64,000 nucleotides of DNA from Bacillota bacterium (GCA_023412915.1 JAEZRE010000004.1:149617-213616), one strand, 5' to 3'. Shown: positions 50,370-60,504, numbered from the stretch's first letter. Numbers and translations: made by a program. Notes: generated by a model not told the origin, from the sequence alone.

Positions 50370-53129
50370 TTATCTCAACGAATCGATAAGTTTCCCCAGC
50401 TCATCCATCTGCTGCTTCAACAGGTCATATTTATTGATCAGGTCATTGACCTTCTGCTGATCGACGCCCTGGCCTGCATTCTGTCCTGGAGCCGGCGTTA
50501 TTGCGCCGGGAGTGCTGTTCGAGCCTGGATTATTGCTCGTGTCCTTGTTTGAACCGTCCTGATCCGTCTGTCCGGCAGGTGGTTTGGGCAGCTGCGTTGA
50601 GAACAGATCGGCAAGCGCTATGTCTAGATTGGCTCCAACGCCGTACATGAATTCGTCCCCGCTCTGGTACCCTACGACTATCTCCTTCACTTCAGGAGAA
50701 GCCGACGTGCTGTTTGCCCTCATATAGATCGGCTCGACGTAAAACACGCTGTTTTCTACCGGTATTACTAGCAGGTTGCCCTTGTATACCTCGGATCCGC
50801 CTTGGCCCCACAGAGTCATATCCTCGGATATTTTATCGATCTGGTTGATTTTAACCTCAACCTGATAGGGTCCAAAAATATTTGTACTCTTAGGGAAATT
50901 ATAAAGGATCATCTGACCATACTGATCGCCCGTATTTCTGACAGCCAACCACGACACCATGTTGTTCTTTTGTGAGCCATAAGGCGTGAACGGTCTCATG
51001 AGTATCAGTTCGGCTTTATCCGAAGTATTGCCTGGAAGCTTTATCATATTGTAGAAGGACTCTATTTCCTGAGTTTCAGAAGAGCTATTTCCTGAGGAAC
51101 GCTTTGCCACATCCCAGAGATCCTGCTGCGAAAAGAAATCCTCTACCTTGTCCGGCATTATGTGATACCTTTTGAGCATCTCAGTCTGCAAATTGAAGAG
51201 CATCTCAGGGTACCTGGCATGAGCCATCAGCTCTTCAGGCATGGGTGAATCGGAAAACGCTTCGGGATAAATCTTTTTCAGTGTCTGTATTATTGGATCA
51301 GTATTGTCTATGACATAACATTCGACCTTACCGTCGTAGGCATCGATCACGATCTTGGCAGAATTTCTGATATAGTTGATGCTATTGAAATACTGGGCAT
51401 TCGGAAACCTGTCGCTCGTCGTATACGCATCCAAAACCCACTTGAGACTCCCGTCTGATGCCGGAAGAATATAAGGATCACTGTCAATTGTCAGGAAAGG
51501 CAGCGCCATTTTTGCCCGATTAATTATACCGCGGTTCAACAGAAGTTTTGCATTTGTGGAATAGCCTGAGATCAGCATCTGAAAATCGCTATATTTCAGG
51601 GAAAACAGCAGTTTATTCAGAAAATTCAGGCGTATGCCGCTCTTACCGTTATATGACGTAGTTTTGCTTCCGTCGTAAGTTATTTCATCCATGCCCTTCG
51701 CCTGAACTATGACATGATCCTGCGTCAACTCGCCGTAGTAAATCTCCGGCCTTACCTTCCGCAGTGCCGGGTCCGGCGATTTATGGTCAAGATCGCTTAA
51801 AACGAAATCGACCTGGCCTTTGGGTGTGATCTTGTTTATAGGATTCATTACGATACCGTAGCCATGGGTGTAACGATACATCGTATTGACGTAAGAAGTG
51901 TTCGGCAGATTATGCTTGTCTATCTCGCGCGCTGTAATAAACACAGGTGTTTCCTGTCCGTTGACGGTATAATTAATTATATCCCCGCCGTTGAACGCAT
52001 AGAAAGCCGTATTGCTCTGTAACTGCATGTCGCTCTGCAGAGTCGAATTGATATCGACTATGCGTATGTCCCGCATCGTATCGGTATTTCTTGCGAGCAG
52101 ATCAGGTGTCAGCTGCTGCATCTCAGGGAAATTATAGGTCTGTATCTTGTCGAGGCCGTAAGCTTTACGGGTCTCCGATATATTGGCTGAAAGGTATGAC
52201 TCTTCATATTGCAGTACGTTCGGCTTGACGAAAAAAGCTTGAGTCATGGCTGCAATTATTCCTACTATAAGCCAGACTGCCGGGTAAACGGCAAACGATA
52301 TAACGGCCCTTTTGATTTTTCCTCTTTTAATAAAAACCAGTGCGGCGACAACGGCGGCAATTGCCAAAAAAGGCGCCGCAGTGTAATATTTGAGCCAGAT
52401 GTTGACGTTGACATAGCTCGCGCCCGTGTAATCGACCACTTTTCCGTACAGAATGTCCTGTTTGGCCAGACCGTATGAGGCTGCCTTGACAAAGAAGAAC
52501 AGAGCTATGTTGATCAGGTTGTGATTCAATATATTCTTATCCTTGAGACTGCTGTAATCCGGGTTTCCGCTGTCGTTTGCCATAAGCAGTATAAGATAGA
52601 AGGCGACTGTGTAAATTATAAGAAAAATGACAAGAGAGGATGCAAAGCCGTAGAGAGCCGAATATAGTGGCCTTTGAAAAATATAATAGCCTATATCCTT
52701 TGAAAACACCGGGTCTGTTATATTGAAAGACGTAGGATTCAAAAAATAGAGTATTTGCTGGTATACCGCCTCTTTGAAGAAATTAGCACCGATCAGCGCG
52801 ACAATGGCTGCAATGATCAGGTTCGGGATCTTTCGCTCGGGCAGCTGCATTTTCTTGTAATATGTATTGATGTTCTTTTTAATGAATATGTTTGTGACGG
52901 CGATCACTGCAAATATAATGATGAAACCGGCAAGGAACGATAGCGCTTTAACTGCGAGGTTCGTAATATAAACCCCCGAAAAGCCGCCCAGCTCATCCAT
53001 CTGTATTATGTTCAGATAAATACCCGACACTATAATCACCGCCGCTATGACCATTACGATCAGTACCAACGGCAGGATCCACCTTTTGACGCTCTTTTTG
53101 CTTTTTTCCTGATAATAATCATATACCAT
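50370..53129 (-). CDS. UPF0182 family large membrane protein
   Basis: A 919-residue protein. About seven hydrophobic helices occupy the first ~300 residues, starting with RWILPLVLIVMVIAAVIIVSGIYL. A long extracytoplasmic domain follows, with the family-typical NFPEMQQLTPDLL, TRDIRIVDINSTLQSD-like and GYGIVMNPINKITPKGQVDF segments. The tail is Pro/Gly/Asn-rich and ends in a short coiled coil (DLINKYDLLKQQMDELGKL). The function of the family is unknown. GAGGTGA 6 bases before the ATG at 53129 decides the start; an in-frame GTG overlaps that site. Confidence 0.9.
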   Translation of the reverse strand: MVYDYYQEKSKKSVKRWILPLVLIVMVIAAVIIVSGIYLNIIQMDELGGFSGVYITNLAVKALSFLAGFIIIFAVIAVTNIFIKKNINTYYKKMQLPERKIPNLIIAAIVALIGANFFKEAVYQQILYFLNPTSFNITDPVFSKDIGYYIFQRPLYSALYGFASSLVIFLIIYTVAFYLILLMANDSGNPDYSSLKDKNILNHNLINIALFFFVKAASYGLAKQDILYGKVVDYTGASYVNVNIWLKYYTAAPFLAIAAVVAALVFIKRGKIKRAVISFAVYPAVWLIVGIIAAMTQAFFVKPNVLQYEESYLSANISETRKAYGLDKIQTYNFPEMQQLTPDLLARNTDTMRDIRIVDINSTLQSDMQLQSNTAFYAFNGGDIINYTVNGQETPVFITAREIDKHNLPNTSYVNTMYRYTHGYGIVMNPINKITPKGQVDFVLSDLDHKSPDPALRKVRPEIYYGELTQDHVIVQAKGMDEITYDGSKTTSYNGKSGIRLNFLNKLLFSLKYSDFQMLISGYSTNAKLLLNRGIINRAKMALPFLTIDSDPYILPASDGSLKWVLDAYTTSDRFPNAQYFNSINYIRNSAKIVIDAYDGKVECYVIDNTDPIIQTLKKIYPEAFSDSPMPEELMAHARYPEMLFNLQTEMLKRYHIMPDKVEDFFSQQDLWDVAKRSSGNSSSETQEIESFYNMIKLPGNTSDKAELILMRPFTPYGSQKNNMVSWLAVRNTGDQYGQMILYNFPKSTNIFGPYQVEVKINQIDKISEDMTLWGQGGSEVYKGNLLVIPVENSVFYVEPIYMRANSTSASPEVKEIVVGYQSGDEFMYGVGANLDIALADLFSTQLPKPPAGQTDQDGSNKDTSNNPGSNSTPGAITPAPGQNAGQGVDQQKVNDLINKYDLLKQQMDELGKLIDSLR

Positions 53130-53186
53130 TGAATTCACCTCAATTATGACTGTTGCTTCTATTATACATTATATTGAAATTAATAC

Positions 53187-53352
53187 GGGACACGGTTCTC
53201 CCTGTGTCCCATATACCAGCTCGAATAGTAACAAGTCTGAAACTTCCTTTAGCCCGTCTAGCCTTGCTCGATCGGGACATGGTTTCTGTCACCGTATCCC
53301 AAGCTCGTCCGCCTGTGAACGTGCGATACAAAATTTTTGTCACCGTTTCCCA
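53187..53352. repeat. REP-like hairpin cluster downstream of ftsY
   Basis: The gap 53130-53352 carries GGGACACGG/CCTGTGTCCC (53187-53210) and GGGACATGG/CCGTATCCC (53274-53300). A direct repeat of TCTGTCACCGTATCCCA also occurs (53285-53301, and with two differences at 53336-53352). The last copy abuts the ftsY stop codon. The composition resembles the repeat at 1922-2010. Confidence 0.5.
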
Positions 53353-54261
53353 TTATGAAAACAGTGCTTCCACGAAGTCCCTTGCGTTGAAAGGCTGCAG
53401 GTCATCGATCTGCTCTCCGACGCCTATAAGCTTTACGGGAAGATCCAGTTCGGACTTAATGGAAACGATTATGCCGCCCTTTGCCGTACCGTCTAGCTTT
53501 GTCAGCACTATGCCCGAAATGTCCGTGACTTCGCTGAAGGTTTTTGCCTGCGAAACCGCGTTCTGTCCGGTCGTCGCATCCAGTACGAGCAGGTTTTCAC
53601 GCCTTGCACCGGGGAGCTCCCTGTCGATTATTTTCGATACCTTTCGGAGTTCCTCCATAAGGTTCTTTTTTGTATGCAGTCGGCCTGCTGTATCGCAGAT
53701 GAGAACATCGGCCTTTCTGGCTCTTGCGGCCTGAATGGCATCATATATGACTGCTGCCGGATCCGAGCCTTCATCCTGCTTTATCAGCTCCACATCCACC
53801 CTTTTTGACCAGATCTCGAGCTGGTCTATGGCTGCTGCCCTGAATGTATCGGCGGCTGCCAGGATAACTTTTTTACCGTCCTTTTTGAGCATGTTGGCAA
53901 TTTTCCCGATAGAGGTAGTTTTCCCAACTCCGTTGACCCCTATTACCATGATTACGGCTGGAGACGGCTCTATATCGAGTTTTTCAGTTTCTTTTCCAAG
54001 TATATCCACCAGGGACTCTTTTATTAGCTCCTTGATCTTGAGCGGATCGATTATCTTTTGCTCCTTAACCTTCTTTTTAACGCCGTCGATCACACGTATC
54101 GCAGTATCCATACCAAGATCCGCTGTGATCAGCACTTCTTCGAGTTCGTCGAAAAGCTCGTCGTCCACTTTCCCGAAGGAAACGAGTACCTGGTCGATTT
54201 TTTCGGTTATTCCCTTTCTTGTTTTGGATAATCCTTCTTTAAGTCTGTCAAAAAAGCCCAT
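53353..54261 (-). CDS. ftsY: Signal recognition particle receptor FtsY
   Basis: A 302-residue SRP receptor GTPase that docks Ffh-ribosome complexes at the membrane. It has a short N-domain without the acidic A-domain of E. coli (MGFFDRLKEGLSKTRKGITEKI). The G-domain motifs are GVNGVGKTTSIGKIANML, AADTFRAAAIDQLEIW, DTAGRLHTKKNLMEEL and TKLDGTAKGGI. It starts one base after the smc stop codon, the usual smc-ftsY pair. Confidence 0.97.
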   Translation of the reverse strand: MGFFDRLKEGLSKTRKGITEKIDQVLVSFGKVDDELFDELEEVLITADLGMDTAIRVIDGVKKKVKEQKIIDPLKIKELIKESLVDILGKETEKLDIEPSPAVIMVIGVNGVGKTTSIGKIANMLKKDGKKVILAAADTFRAAAIDQLEIWSKRVDVELIKQDEGSDPAAVIYDAIQAARARKADVLICDTAGRLHTKKNLMEELRKVSKIIDRELPGARRENLLVLDATTGQNAVSQAKTFSEVTDISGIVLTKLDGTAKGGIIVSIKSELDLPVKLIGVGEQIDDLQPFNARDFVEALFS

Positions 54262-54262
54262 G

Positions 54263-57200
54263 TTAACTCACCTTTTCTCCCATTTTCATTGATACAATCT
54301 TGGATACGCCGTGTTCCTGCATTGTAACGCCGTACAGCATGTCAGAGCCTTCCATCGTACCCTTTCTGTGCGTAACGACGATGAACTGCGTCTGTGCGGA
54401 ATAACGTCTCAGGTACTCCGAGAAACGGTAAACATTTGCTTCGTCAAGCGCCGCCTCGATTTCGTCAAGTACGCAGAACGGCGTAGGTTTCAGCCTCAGT
54501 ATCGCAAACAGCAGCGCTATCGCCGTAAACGCCCTTTCGCCGCCTGACAGCAGCATCATGTTCTGCAGCTTCTTTCCTGGAGGCTGCGCCTCTATTTCTA
54601 TACCGCTTTCAAGGACATTTTCCTCATCGACGAGCACGAGACCCGCGCGTCCCCCGCTGAAAAGCTCCTTGAACACTATATCGAAATTCTCGTTGATAAG
54701 TCTGAACTGCTCCAAAAACTGCTTCTTCATGATCGAAGTCATCTCATATATCACGCGCAGCAGCTTTTCCCTTGCCTGCTCCATGTCATTTCGCTGGCCT
54801 GACATGAATTCATAACGTTCTTTGGTCTTTACATACTCTTCTATCGAAGAAACATTTACAGGACCGAGATCCTTGATTTCGTTCCTCAGTTCCGTAATTT
54901 TTTTCTGAGCCTGCGAAAGACTCCCTATATCCTTCCGGAGCTCCTGCGCTCCCGAATACGTGAGCTCGTATTCGTTCCAGATCCTGTTCTGCAGCCCTTC
55001 CATCTCGGTCTCGAGCTTTGTCTTTTTGACTTCCACCCTTGAGTATTCCTCCTGGAGCAGAAGAATATTTTTGTTTGCGTCATTTATTTTGTTGACGATG
55101 TCATAAAGGTCTTCCTCGAGTATCTTCCTCTCCTCGGTCAGTCTGTCGAGTTCGAAGGTCTTGCCCGATTTCTCCTCGTCGTGCTTCTTGATCCTGTTAT
55201 TCAGGCCCTGGTTGGATTCCGCCAAACCGGTTATCTCCTGGAGGCATTTCGCCTTTTCGGCTTCTTTTCTCGCTATATTCTTATTGATCGCCTCTTTTTC
55301 AGAGGCTATGCGCTCGGAATTTTCCCTGACGCTTTCCATGCTTTCCTGAATCGAGTTAACTGAGATCTTGAAATCGGTAATATCCGCGTGCAGCGCGTCA
55401 CGTACCGCCTGATCCTCCTTGTGCTTCTCCTGGTGCTCGGCGACCGTTTTTTTGGCTTCCGCTATCTCCTGTTCGATATCGGAATACTCCCGCTGATATT
55501 TATCCAATTCACGCGTGATCTCGCCTATCTGCCGCTCGAGCTGGTCCTTCTCCTGCCTTAGCATATCAGTCCTGGCGGATAGCTTGTTTATATTCTCTTC
55601 TACCTGCGCAAGATGACTTTCGTCCCTTATCTTTACGAGCTCGTTGTTCTTAATGTCGCCTTCGATGGAGGTTATCTCCGAACCTATCTGTGCAATGTCC
55701 CCGGTCAGCTGGTCAATATCCCTCTGAACCGATTTTTCAGATTCCTTCAGCGCCTTCACTTCATCGTCGAGCTCGTTTATCTCCCTGCTTCGGCTCAAAA
55801 TGCCTGTCCCACGGTTTTCTAGACTGCCGCCCGACATCGAACCGCCGGTGTTGAGCAGGTCGCCTTCAAGCGTGACTATTCTGAAGGAATACCCGAATTT
55901 ACGAGCCATTGCGATCGCGTTGTCCAGATGATCAACTACTACTACCTTTCCGAGAAGGTTAGCAATAATACCGGCATATTGCGGATCGTATGTAACCAGC
56001 TCGGACGCTACGCCGCAAAAGCCTCCGGACGAACTTATCCTACTGAGCGTGCCGGCGTCGAAGCTCTTGCCGTTGACCGAACTGATCGGCAGAAACGTCG
56101 CGCGGCCCAGTTTGTTTTTCTTGAGGTATTCTATAGCCTTTTTGGCGTCTTCCTCACTCTGCGAAACTATGTTCTGAAGCGCTCCGCCGAGGGTAATCTC
56201 AATAGCGGCCTCGTACTTTTTATCAACCTTAAGCAGCTGAGCAAGCGCTCCATGAATACCCTTGCCAAGCTCAGGAATACTGCGGCAGGCCTGCAGCACT
56301 TCGCGGACGCTTCTGTTGTAGCCTTCGAGGTTCTGTTCCATTTCCCTGAGGGTCTTGACCCTTGAGGTTTTGAACTGTATGTCGGATCTCAGCTTGTTCT
56401 GCTTTGACTTGAGCTCGCCGAGCATTTTATCGGATTCGGAGCGCTCAGACAGCAGCGATGAGAGCTTTCCCTTCTGCTTTGCTAGCTGTTCCGAAGCATG
56501 CCTGATGCTCTCGGTCAGATCTTCCTTTTTCATTTTCTCGCGGTCTTTTTCCGCGATCTGCTGATATACTTCATGATCGATGCTTTTCTGACGCTTCTGC
56601 ATATTTTCGATATGCGTCTTAACATTGCCTATCTGCAGCTTTTTATCGGACTGTATATCCATTTTGTCCATAATGGCTGTTTTAAGCAGCTCTATATGGC
56701 GTTCGTTTTCATCAAGAGTTTTCAGCAGGTCTTCCATTTGCTTTTCATATTCCGAAAGCTTTGTGCTGTAGTCCCTGAGCTGCTTTTCAAGATATTTTAG
56801 CTTGTCCTGCTTGCCGGCTTCTTCCTTGTCAAAGCCGTGGAGCCTGGAAACAAGCTCTTCCTTCTCGGTATCGAGGCGCTGTATATTCTGTTCGAGGTTT
56901 GCTATTTTCTCGTTATTGAGCTTGATTTCGGAATTGCAGCGTTCAAGTGCGCCGTCAAGCTCATAGAACTGCTGCCTGGCAGTTTCGAGCTTCTCGTCGA
57001 AACCCTTTAGTAGGTCGGTTTTGTCCTTATTAGAATTTGTTATCTCTTCGAGCTTTTTATTCTCGGAATCCACCTGTTCCCTGACCGCCTTGTACTGCTC
57101 TTCAAGGTCTTTCAGTTTCTCACGGTATTTGTCCATACTGTCGAGATATACGTTTATATCGAGCTCCTTCAGGCTTTCCCTGAGATCGAGATACCTGCGG

Positions 57201-57835
57201 GCCGTCTCAGACTGCTCCTTCAACGGTACGAGTTGAGTTTCGAGCTCGGTAATTATATCGGTTATACGCTCGAGGTTTTGCCTGGTAAGCTCCAGCTTCT
57301 TTTCGGCTTCCTGTTTGCGGACCTTGTATTTCATTATACCGGAGGCTTCCTCGAAAATCTGCCTTCTGTCCTCGGAACGCGTGCTAAGTATCTCATCCAC
57401 CCTGCCCTGTCCGATGACAGAATAGCCGTCCTTGCCGATACCCGTGTCGAGGAGGAGCTCGGTTATATCCTTAAGTCTGCATGGAGCTTTGTTTATAAGA
57501 TATTCACTTTCTCCCGAACGGAATACTCTGCGCGTCACGGTTACTTCGCCGAATTCGATAGGAAGCGAGCCGTCAGAATTGTCAAGCGTCATCGAAACCT
57601 CGGCAAAGCCCAGGGGCTTCCTGTGTTCGGTACCGGCGAAAATGACGTCCTCCATCTTGCTGCCGCGGAGCGTTTTGATGCTCTGCTCGCCAAGCACCCA
57701 ACGGATAGCGTCTGCAATATTGCTCTTCCCGCTGCCGTTAGGTCCGACGACAGCAGTAATGCCTCCGTTGAAATTGAGGTTTATTTTTTCGGCAAATGAT
57801 TTAAACCCTTGCATGTCAAGGCGTCTTAAGTACAA
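54263..57835 (-). CDS. smc: Chromosome segregation protein SMC
   Basis: A 1190-residue condensin ATPase. Walker A is GPNGSGKSNIADAIRWVLG near the N-terminus. Long coiled coils (~165-500 and ~660-1000) flank a hinge (~515-640: GIHGALAQLLKVDKKYEAAIE). The C-terminal head has the signature LLSGGERAFTAIALLFAIL and Walker B CVLDEIEAALDEANV. The likely start is TTG at 57835 (MYLRRLDMQGFKSFAEK), with GGAGGG 8 bases ahead. It compacts and segregates the chromosome with ScpA/ScpB, which are not in the window. Confidence 0.97.
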   Translation of the reverse strand: MYLRRLDMQGFKSFAEKINLNFNGGITAVVGPNGSGKSNIADAIRWVLGEQSIKTLRGSKMEDVIFAGTEHRKPLGFAEVSMTLDNSDGSLPIEFGEVTVTRRVFRSGESEYLINKAPCRLKDITELLLDTGIGKDGYSVIGQGRVDEILSTRSEDRRQIFEEASGIMKYKVRKQEAEKKLELTRQNLERITDIITELETQLVPLKEQSETARRYLDLRESLKELDINVYLDSMDKYREKLKDLEEQYKAVREQVDSENKKLEEITNSNKDKTDLLKGFDEKLETARQQFYELDGALERCNSEIKLNNEKIANLEQNIQRLDTEKEELVSRLHGFDKEEAGKQDKLKYLEKQLRDYSTKLSEYEKQMEDLLKTLDENERHIELLKTAIMDKMDIQSDKKLQIGNVKTHIENMQKRQKSIDHEVYQQIAEKDREKMKKEDLTESIRHASEQLAKQKGKLSSLLSERSESDKMLGELKSKQNKLRSDIQFKTSRVKTLREMEQNLEGYNRSVREVLQACRSIPELGKGIHGALAQLLKVDKKYEAAIEITLGGALQNIVSQSEEDAKKAIEYLKKNKLGRATFLPISSVNGKSFDAGTLSRISSSGGFCGVASELVTYDPQYAGIIANLLGKVVVVDHLDNAIAMARKFGYSFRIVTLEGDLLNTGGSMSGGSLENRGTGILSRSREINELDDEVKALKESEKSVQRDIDQLTGDIAQIGSEITSIEGDIKNNELVKIRDESHLAQVEENINKLSARTDMLRQEKDQLERQIGEITRELDKYQREYSDIEQEIAEAKKTVAEHQEKHKEDQAVRDALHADITDFKISVNSIQESMESVRENSERIASEKEAINKNIARKEAEKAKCLQEITGLAESNQGLNNRIKKHDEEKSGKTFELDRLTEERKILEEDLYDIVNKINDANKNILLLQEEYSRVEVKKTKLETEMEGLQNRIWNEYELTYSGAQELRKDIGSLSQAQKKITELRNEIKDLGPVNVSSIEEYVKTKERYEFMSGQRNDMEQAREKLLRVIYEMTSIMKKQFLEQFRLINENFDIVFKELFSGGRAGLVLVDEENVLESGIEIEAQPPGKKLQNMMLLSGGERAFTAIALLFAILRLKPTPFCVLDEIEAALDEANVYRFSEYLRRYSAQTQFIVVTHRKGTMEGSDMLYGVTMQEHGVSKIVSMKMGEKVS

Positions 57836-57895
57836 ATGGAACCCTCCGTTGACAATACGGCAGTATTGCCGCCAGTCTAAAATGAATGCATTACC

Positions 57896-57923
57896 ATTTT
57901 AACATAATTGGAGACAGTTTCAA
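57896..57923 (-). promoter_or_regulatory. Candidate promoter of smc-ftsY
   Basis: On the minus strand TTGAAA (57923-57918) and TAAAAT (57901-57896) are spaced 16 bp. This lies in the 316-bp divergent gap 57836-58151, which otherwise shows only a small CAATAC/GTATTG hairpin in the leader and no gene. Confidence 0.5.
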
Positions 57924-58151
57924 CTGAATTTCCTGATTAGTATTATGACTGCATGATAACCCCCTCACTATAGTTATAAGTCCAGCTTATGCAGGTCATA
58001 AACAATGCATATTTTACTTATGCCGAATCCCAATTTATAATTTAACCATGAGGACTGTAGAGTTGTGGGGCCTTGCAAATGCGGAACTGTGAAATTGTGA
58101 TCAATAATGCTTTAGTTCTAACACTGATTTAAGACAATAACGGAGGTTTAT

Positions 58152-58859
58152 ATGCTGCCTAAGGCTTTGTTTTTCGATCTTGACGATACTATTATTTCCT
58201 TCGACGCCGGAAGTGAGCCTGGCTGGGTCACCGTCTGCGATGAATTCTGCAACAAATACGCTTCCTACGATCCCGGTTTATTGCTCGGCGCTATCAATGA
58301 CTACAGGAAATGGTACTGGGGCGACAAGGAAAGGCACAGAATCGGCCGCAACAATATGAACGCGGCCAGAAGAGATATCGTTACCGGAGCCTTTGAAAGT
58401 CTCGGGATAGATAACCGTGTGCATGCCTTCGAAATAGCGGATAACTATTCACGGCTGCGTCTACAGAACCTCGAGCTTTTCCCGAAGGCAGCCGAAACAC
58501 TCGAAAGCCTGAGAACGCTTGGTCTGAAGCTTGCTTTGCTGACGAACGGCGATTCCTACAGTCAGAGATACAAAATAGATAAATTCAAGCTTGAGAAATA
58601 CTGCGACCTGATACTTGTCGAGGGTGAACTGGGCTTCGGCAAGCCTGATCCGAGAGTCTATGAAAAGGCTTTATGCGATTTGTGCCTCCTGCCGATGGAT
58701 GTCTGGATGATCGGCGACAATCTTGAATGGGACATAGCCTCGCCTCAGAAACTGGGCATTTTCAGCGTGTGGGTGGATTTCAGGCACCAAGGCCTTCCAA
58801 AAGGCTCGGAAGTCCGGCCGGACAGGATAATCAATAACATAGCGGAATTACTGGAATAG
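58152..58859 (+). CDS. HAD-superfamily hydrolase (YjjG-like)
   Basis: A 235-residue phosphatase of the haloacid dehalogenase superfamily. Motif I is FFDLDDTIISFD with both catalytic aspartates. Motif II is LALLTNGDS, motif III a lysine in VEGELGFGKPDPRVYEKAL, and motif IV MIGDNLEWDIASPQKLG. The cap is the helical C1 type, as in YjjG nucleotide phosphatases. The substrate cannot be told. It is the only plus-strand gene in the last 20 kb, with GGAGG before its ATG. Confidence 0.88.
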   Translation: MLPKALFFDLDDTIISFDAGSEPGWVTVCDEFCNKYASYDPGLLLGAINDYRKWYWGDKERHRIGRNNMNAARRDIVTGAFESLGIDNRVHAFEIADNYSRLRLQNLELFPKAAETLESLRTLGLKLALLTNGDSYSQRYKIDKFKLEKYCDLILVEGELGFGKPDPRVYEKALCDLCLLPMDVWMIGDNLEWDIASPQKLGIFSVWVDFRHQGLPKGSEVRPDRIINNIAELLE

Positions 58860-58873
58860 TTGATATAGGAAAG

Positions 58874-59431
58874 CTACATTGGTTTCAAATTTAAATTAAG
58901 CCTGCTTATTATTTTTTCCAGCCTTCACAATTTTGCATCGTCAGATTTAGCATCAAAATATAGTCCAGTGTAGGTCTTTCTGACAGAAAGTGACATAGCC
59001 TTGAAATTGGCAAGTGCCTGTTCATTGCTTTTTAATAGTTCTGTAAGCATTAAAATCTGCTCTTCTGAAATAGGTTCAGGCTTAGGGGCATCCCACATTC
59101 CGTTTTGCTTGGCTTCATCAATTTTCATTCGTCCAAAATCAGTCATTAAACCTTTCACTTCAAGCTCTTCAACAAGGTTTTTATTTTTATCCGACCACTT
59201 GCTTCCTTTTCTTCTAATCGAAAAATACTTTAAATACTTAGTTTCATCGATACTTTGCATTTGCCCGTCAATCCAGCCAAAACATAGTGCTTCTTCAAGA
59301 GCTTCATTAGCTTTAATAGTTTTAAGACTGGAGTTTTTACTGAACACCAACCAGACCCCATTATTTGTTGTGCAATTGTCAGTTAACCAATTTCGAAAAT
59401 CTGTTCTTGTTTCAAACAAGACTTTCTCCAA
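58874..59431 (-). pseudogene. YdeI/OmpD-associated family gene with premature stop
   Basis: Translation from the ATG at 59431 gives 168 residues of a YdeI-family protein (NGVWLVFSKNSS, ALEEALCFGWIDGQMQSID, RRKGSKWSDKNKNLVEELE) and meets a TGA at 58927-58925. Reading on in frame gives RLEKIISRLNLNLKPM and a TAG at 58876-58874. This is the expected family C-terminus. One substitution (for example AGA or CGA to TGA) explains it. The catalytic status of this family is unclear, so the shortened protein may still work. Low GC compared with its neighbours. Confidence 0.7.
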
Positions 59432-59484
59432 ATTTATTCACCACAATTATAGTTATTTGATGATACATTACTCACCAAAATTCT

Positions 59485-60504
59485 TCACTCTATACTTATT
59501 TCAGCAGTCCCCGATCCGTCGTCCATCACTTTTATTCTGTCGATATTGTACTTCGACTTGAAATAATCTATATTTGCTCTTCTCTGCCCTACTACATTTG
59601 AAATATTCGATGCACCCGTATTGATGAGCAGCGATTTGCTGCCGGCCAATCCCCGTTCCTTGATTAATGCTTCGATACGCCTTCTGGCCAACTCTGATTC
59701 GACAAGCTGTCTGAAGGCAGGATGCTCCGGTCCCGCCGCCACATCGGATTCGGCGCCGCTCCGTATATTTTCGGTTGCCTGGAGACCGATTCGTATTACA
59801 TTTATATCATGCTTTTCGTACAGTTCAAGTAGCTCGGCGCAAAGCTTCACTGCATCCTCAAGTGCCATTGGAGCGTATTTGCCGCCAAGGTAAAGCATTT
59901 CGAGCGCCGTTCCCTTGATAACGAGTACAGGATATATCCTCACTATTTCGGGCGATATAGAAATAACCTGTCTGGCAGTGCGGAGAGCTTTTTCCCTCGT
60001 ATCGCCCGGCAGGCCTGTCATGGTCTGTATGCCCAGCCTGAACCCTTTTCGTTTGATAAGCTCCGACGACTCATAGACACAAGCGGCGTTATGCCCCCTG
60101 CAGCTTGCCCTCAATACCTCGTCGTCAAGGCTCTGCACACCGAGTTCGATAGTCCTGACGCCATATTTTTTCAGCATCTCGAGGATATCCTCGTCTATGC
60201 AGTCGGGTCTCGTTGAGAGCCGAATCTCCGAAACTCTGCCCGATTTTACATACTCATAAGCCTCTTTGAGGAGGTTTTCCTGCAATGTCCTGTCGATAGC
60301 GGTAAAGCTGCCGCCATAAAAAGCAACCTCGACGAACGCACTGTTCTCGATGGTCGCAAGATGAGACTCTATGATCTCCGGTATCATTTCCGGTGTTATT
60401 TCTTCCATCTGGCCGCTGATTTTTTTCTGGTTGCAAAAAATGCAGTCGTTCGGACAGCCCTTATGAGGAACGAAAATAGGTATTATCACGTGCCGGCTCT
60501 TCAT
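59485..60504 (-). CDS. Elp3-like radical SAM protein
   Basis: A 339-residue radical SAM enzyme. The cluster motif is KGCPNDCIFCNQKKISG (Cys at ~17, 21, 24). VAFYGGSFTAIDR, RLSTRPDCIDEDIL, ELGVQSLDDEVL and QTMTGLPGDT match the Elp3-type radical SAM family, without an acetyltransferase domain. Stand-alone members lie between rnc and smc in many Clostridia; the reaction is not known. Its ATG overlaps the rnc stop (ATGA), so it is translationally coupled to RNase III. Confidence 0.88.
   Translation of the reverse strand: MKSRHVIIPIFVPHKGCPNDCIFCNQKKISGQMEEITPEMIPEIIESHLATIENSAFVEVAFYGGSFTAIDRTLQENLLKEAYEYVKSGRVSEIRLSTRPDCIDEDILEMLKKYGVRTIELGVQSLDDEVLRASCRGHNAACVYESSELIKRKGFRLGIQTMTGLPGDTREKALRTARQVISISPEIVRIYPVLVIKGTALEMLYLGGKYAPMALEDAVKLCAELLELYEKHDINVIRIGLQATENIRSGAESDVAAGPEHPAFRQLVESELARRRIEALIKERGLAGSKSLLINTGASNISNVVGQRRANIDYFKSKYNIDRIKVMDDGSGTAEISIE

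Noticed and set aside
58925..58927. TGA read as an amino acid (recoding) in the YdeI gene
   Set aside because: Other genes here end in TGA, and no selenocysteine insertion context or family Cys/Trp is expected at this site.
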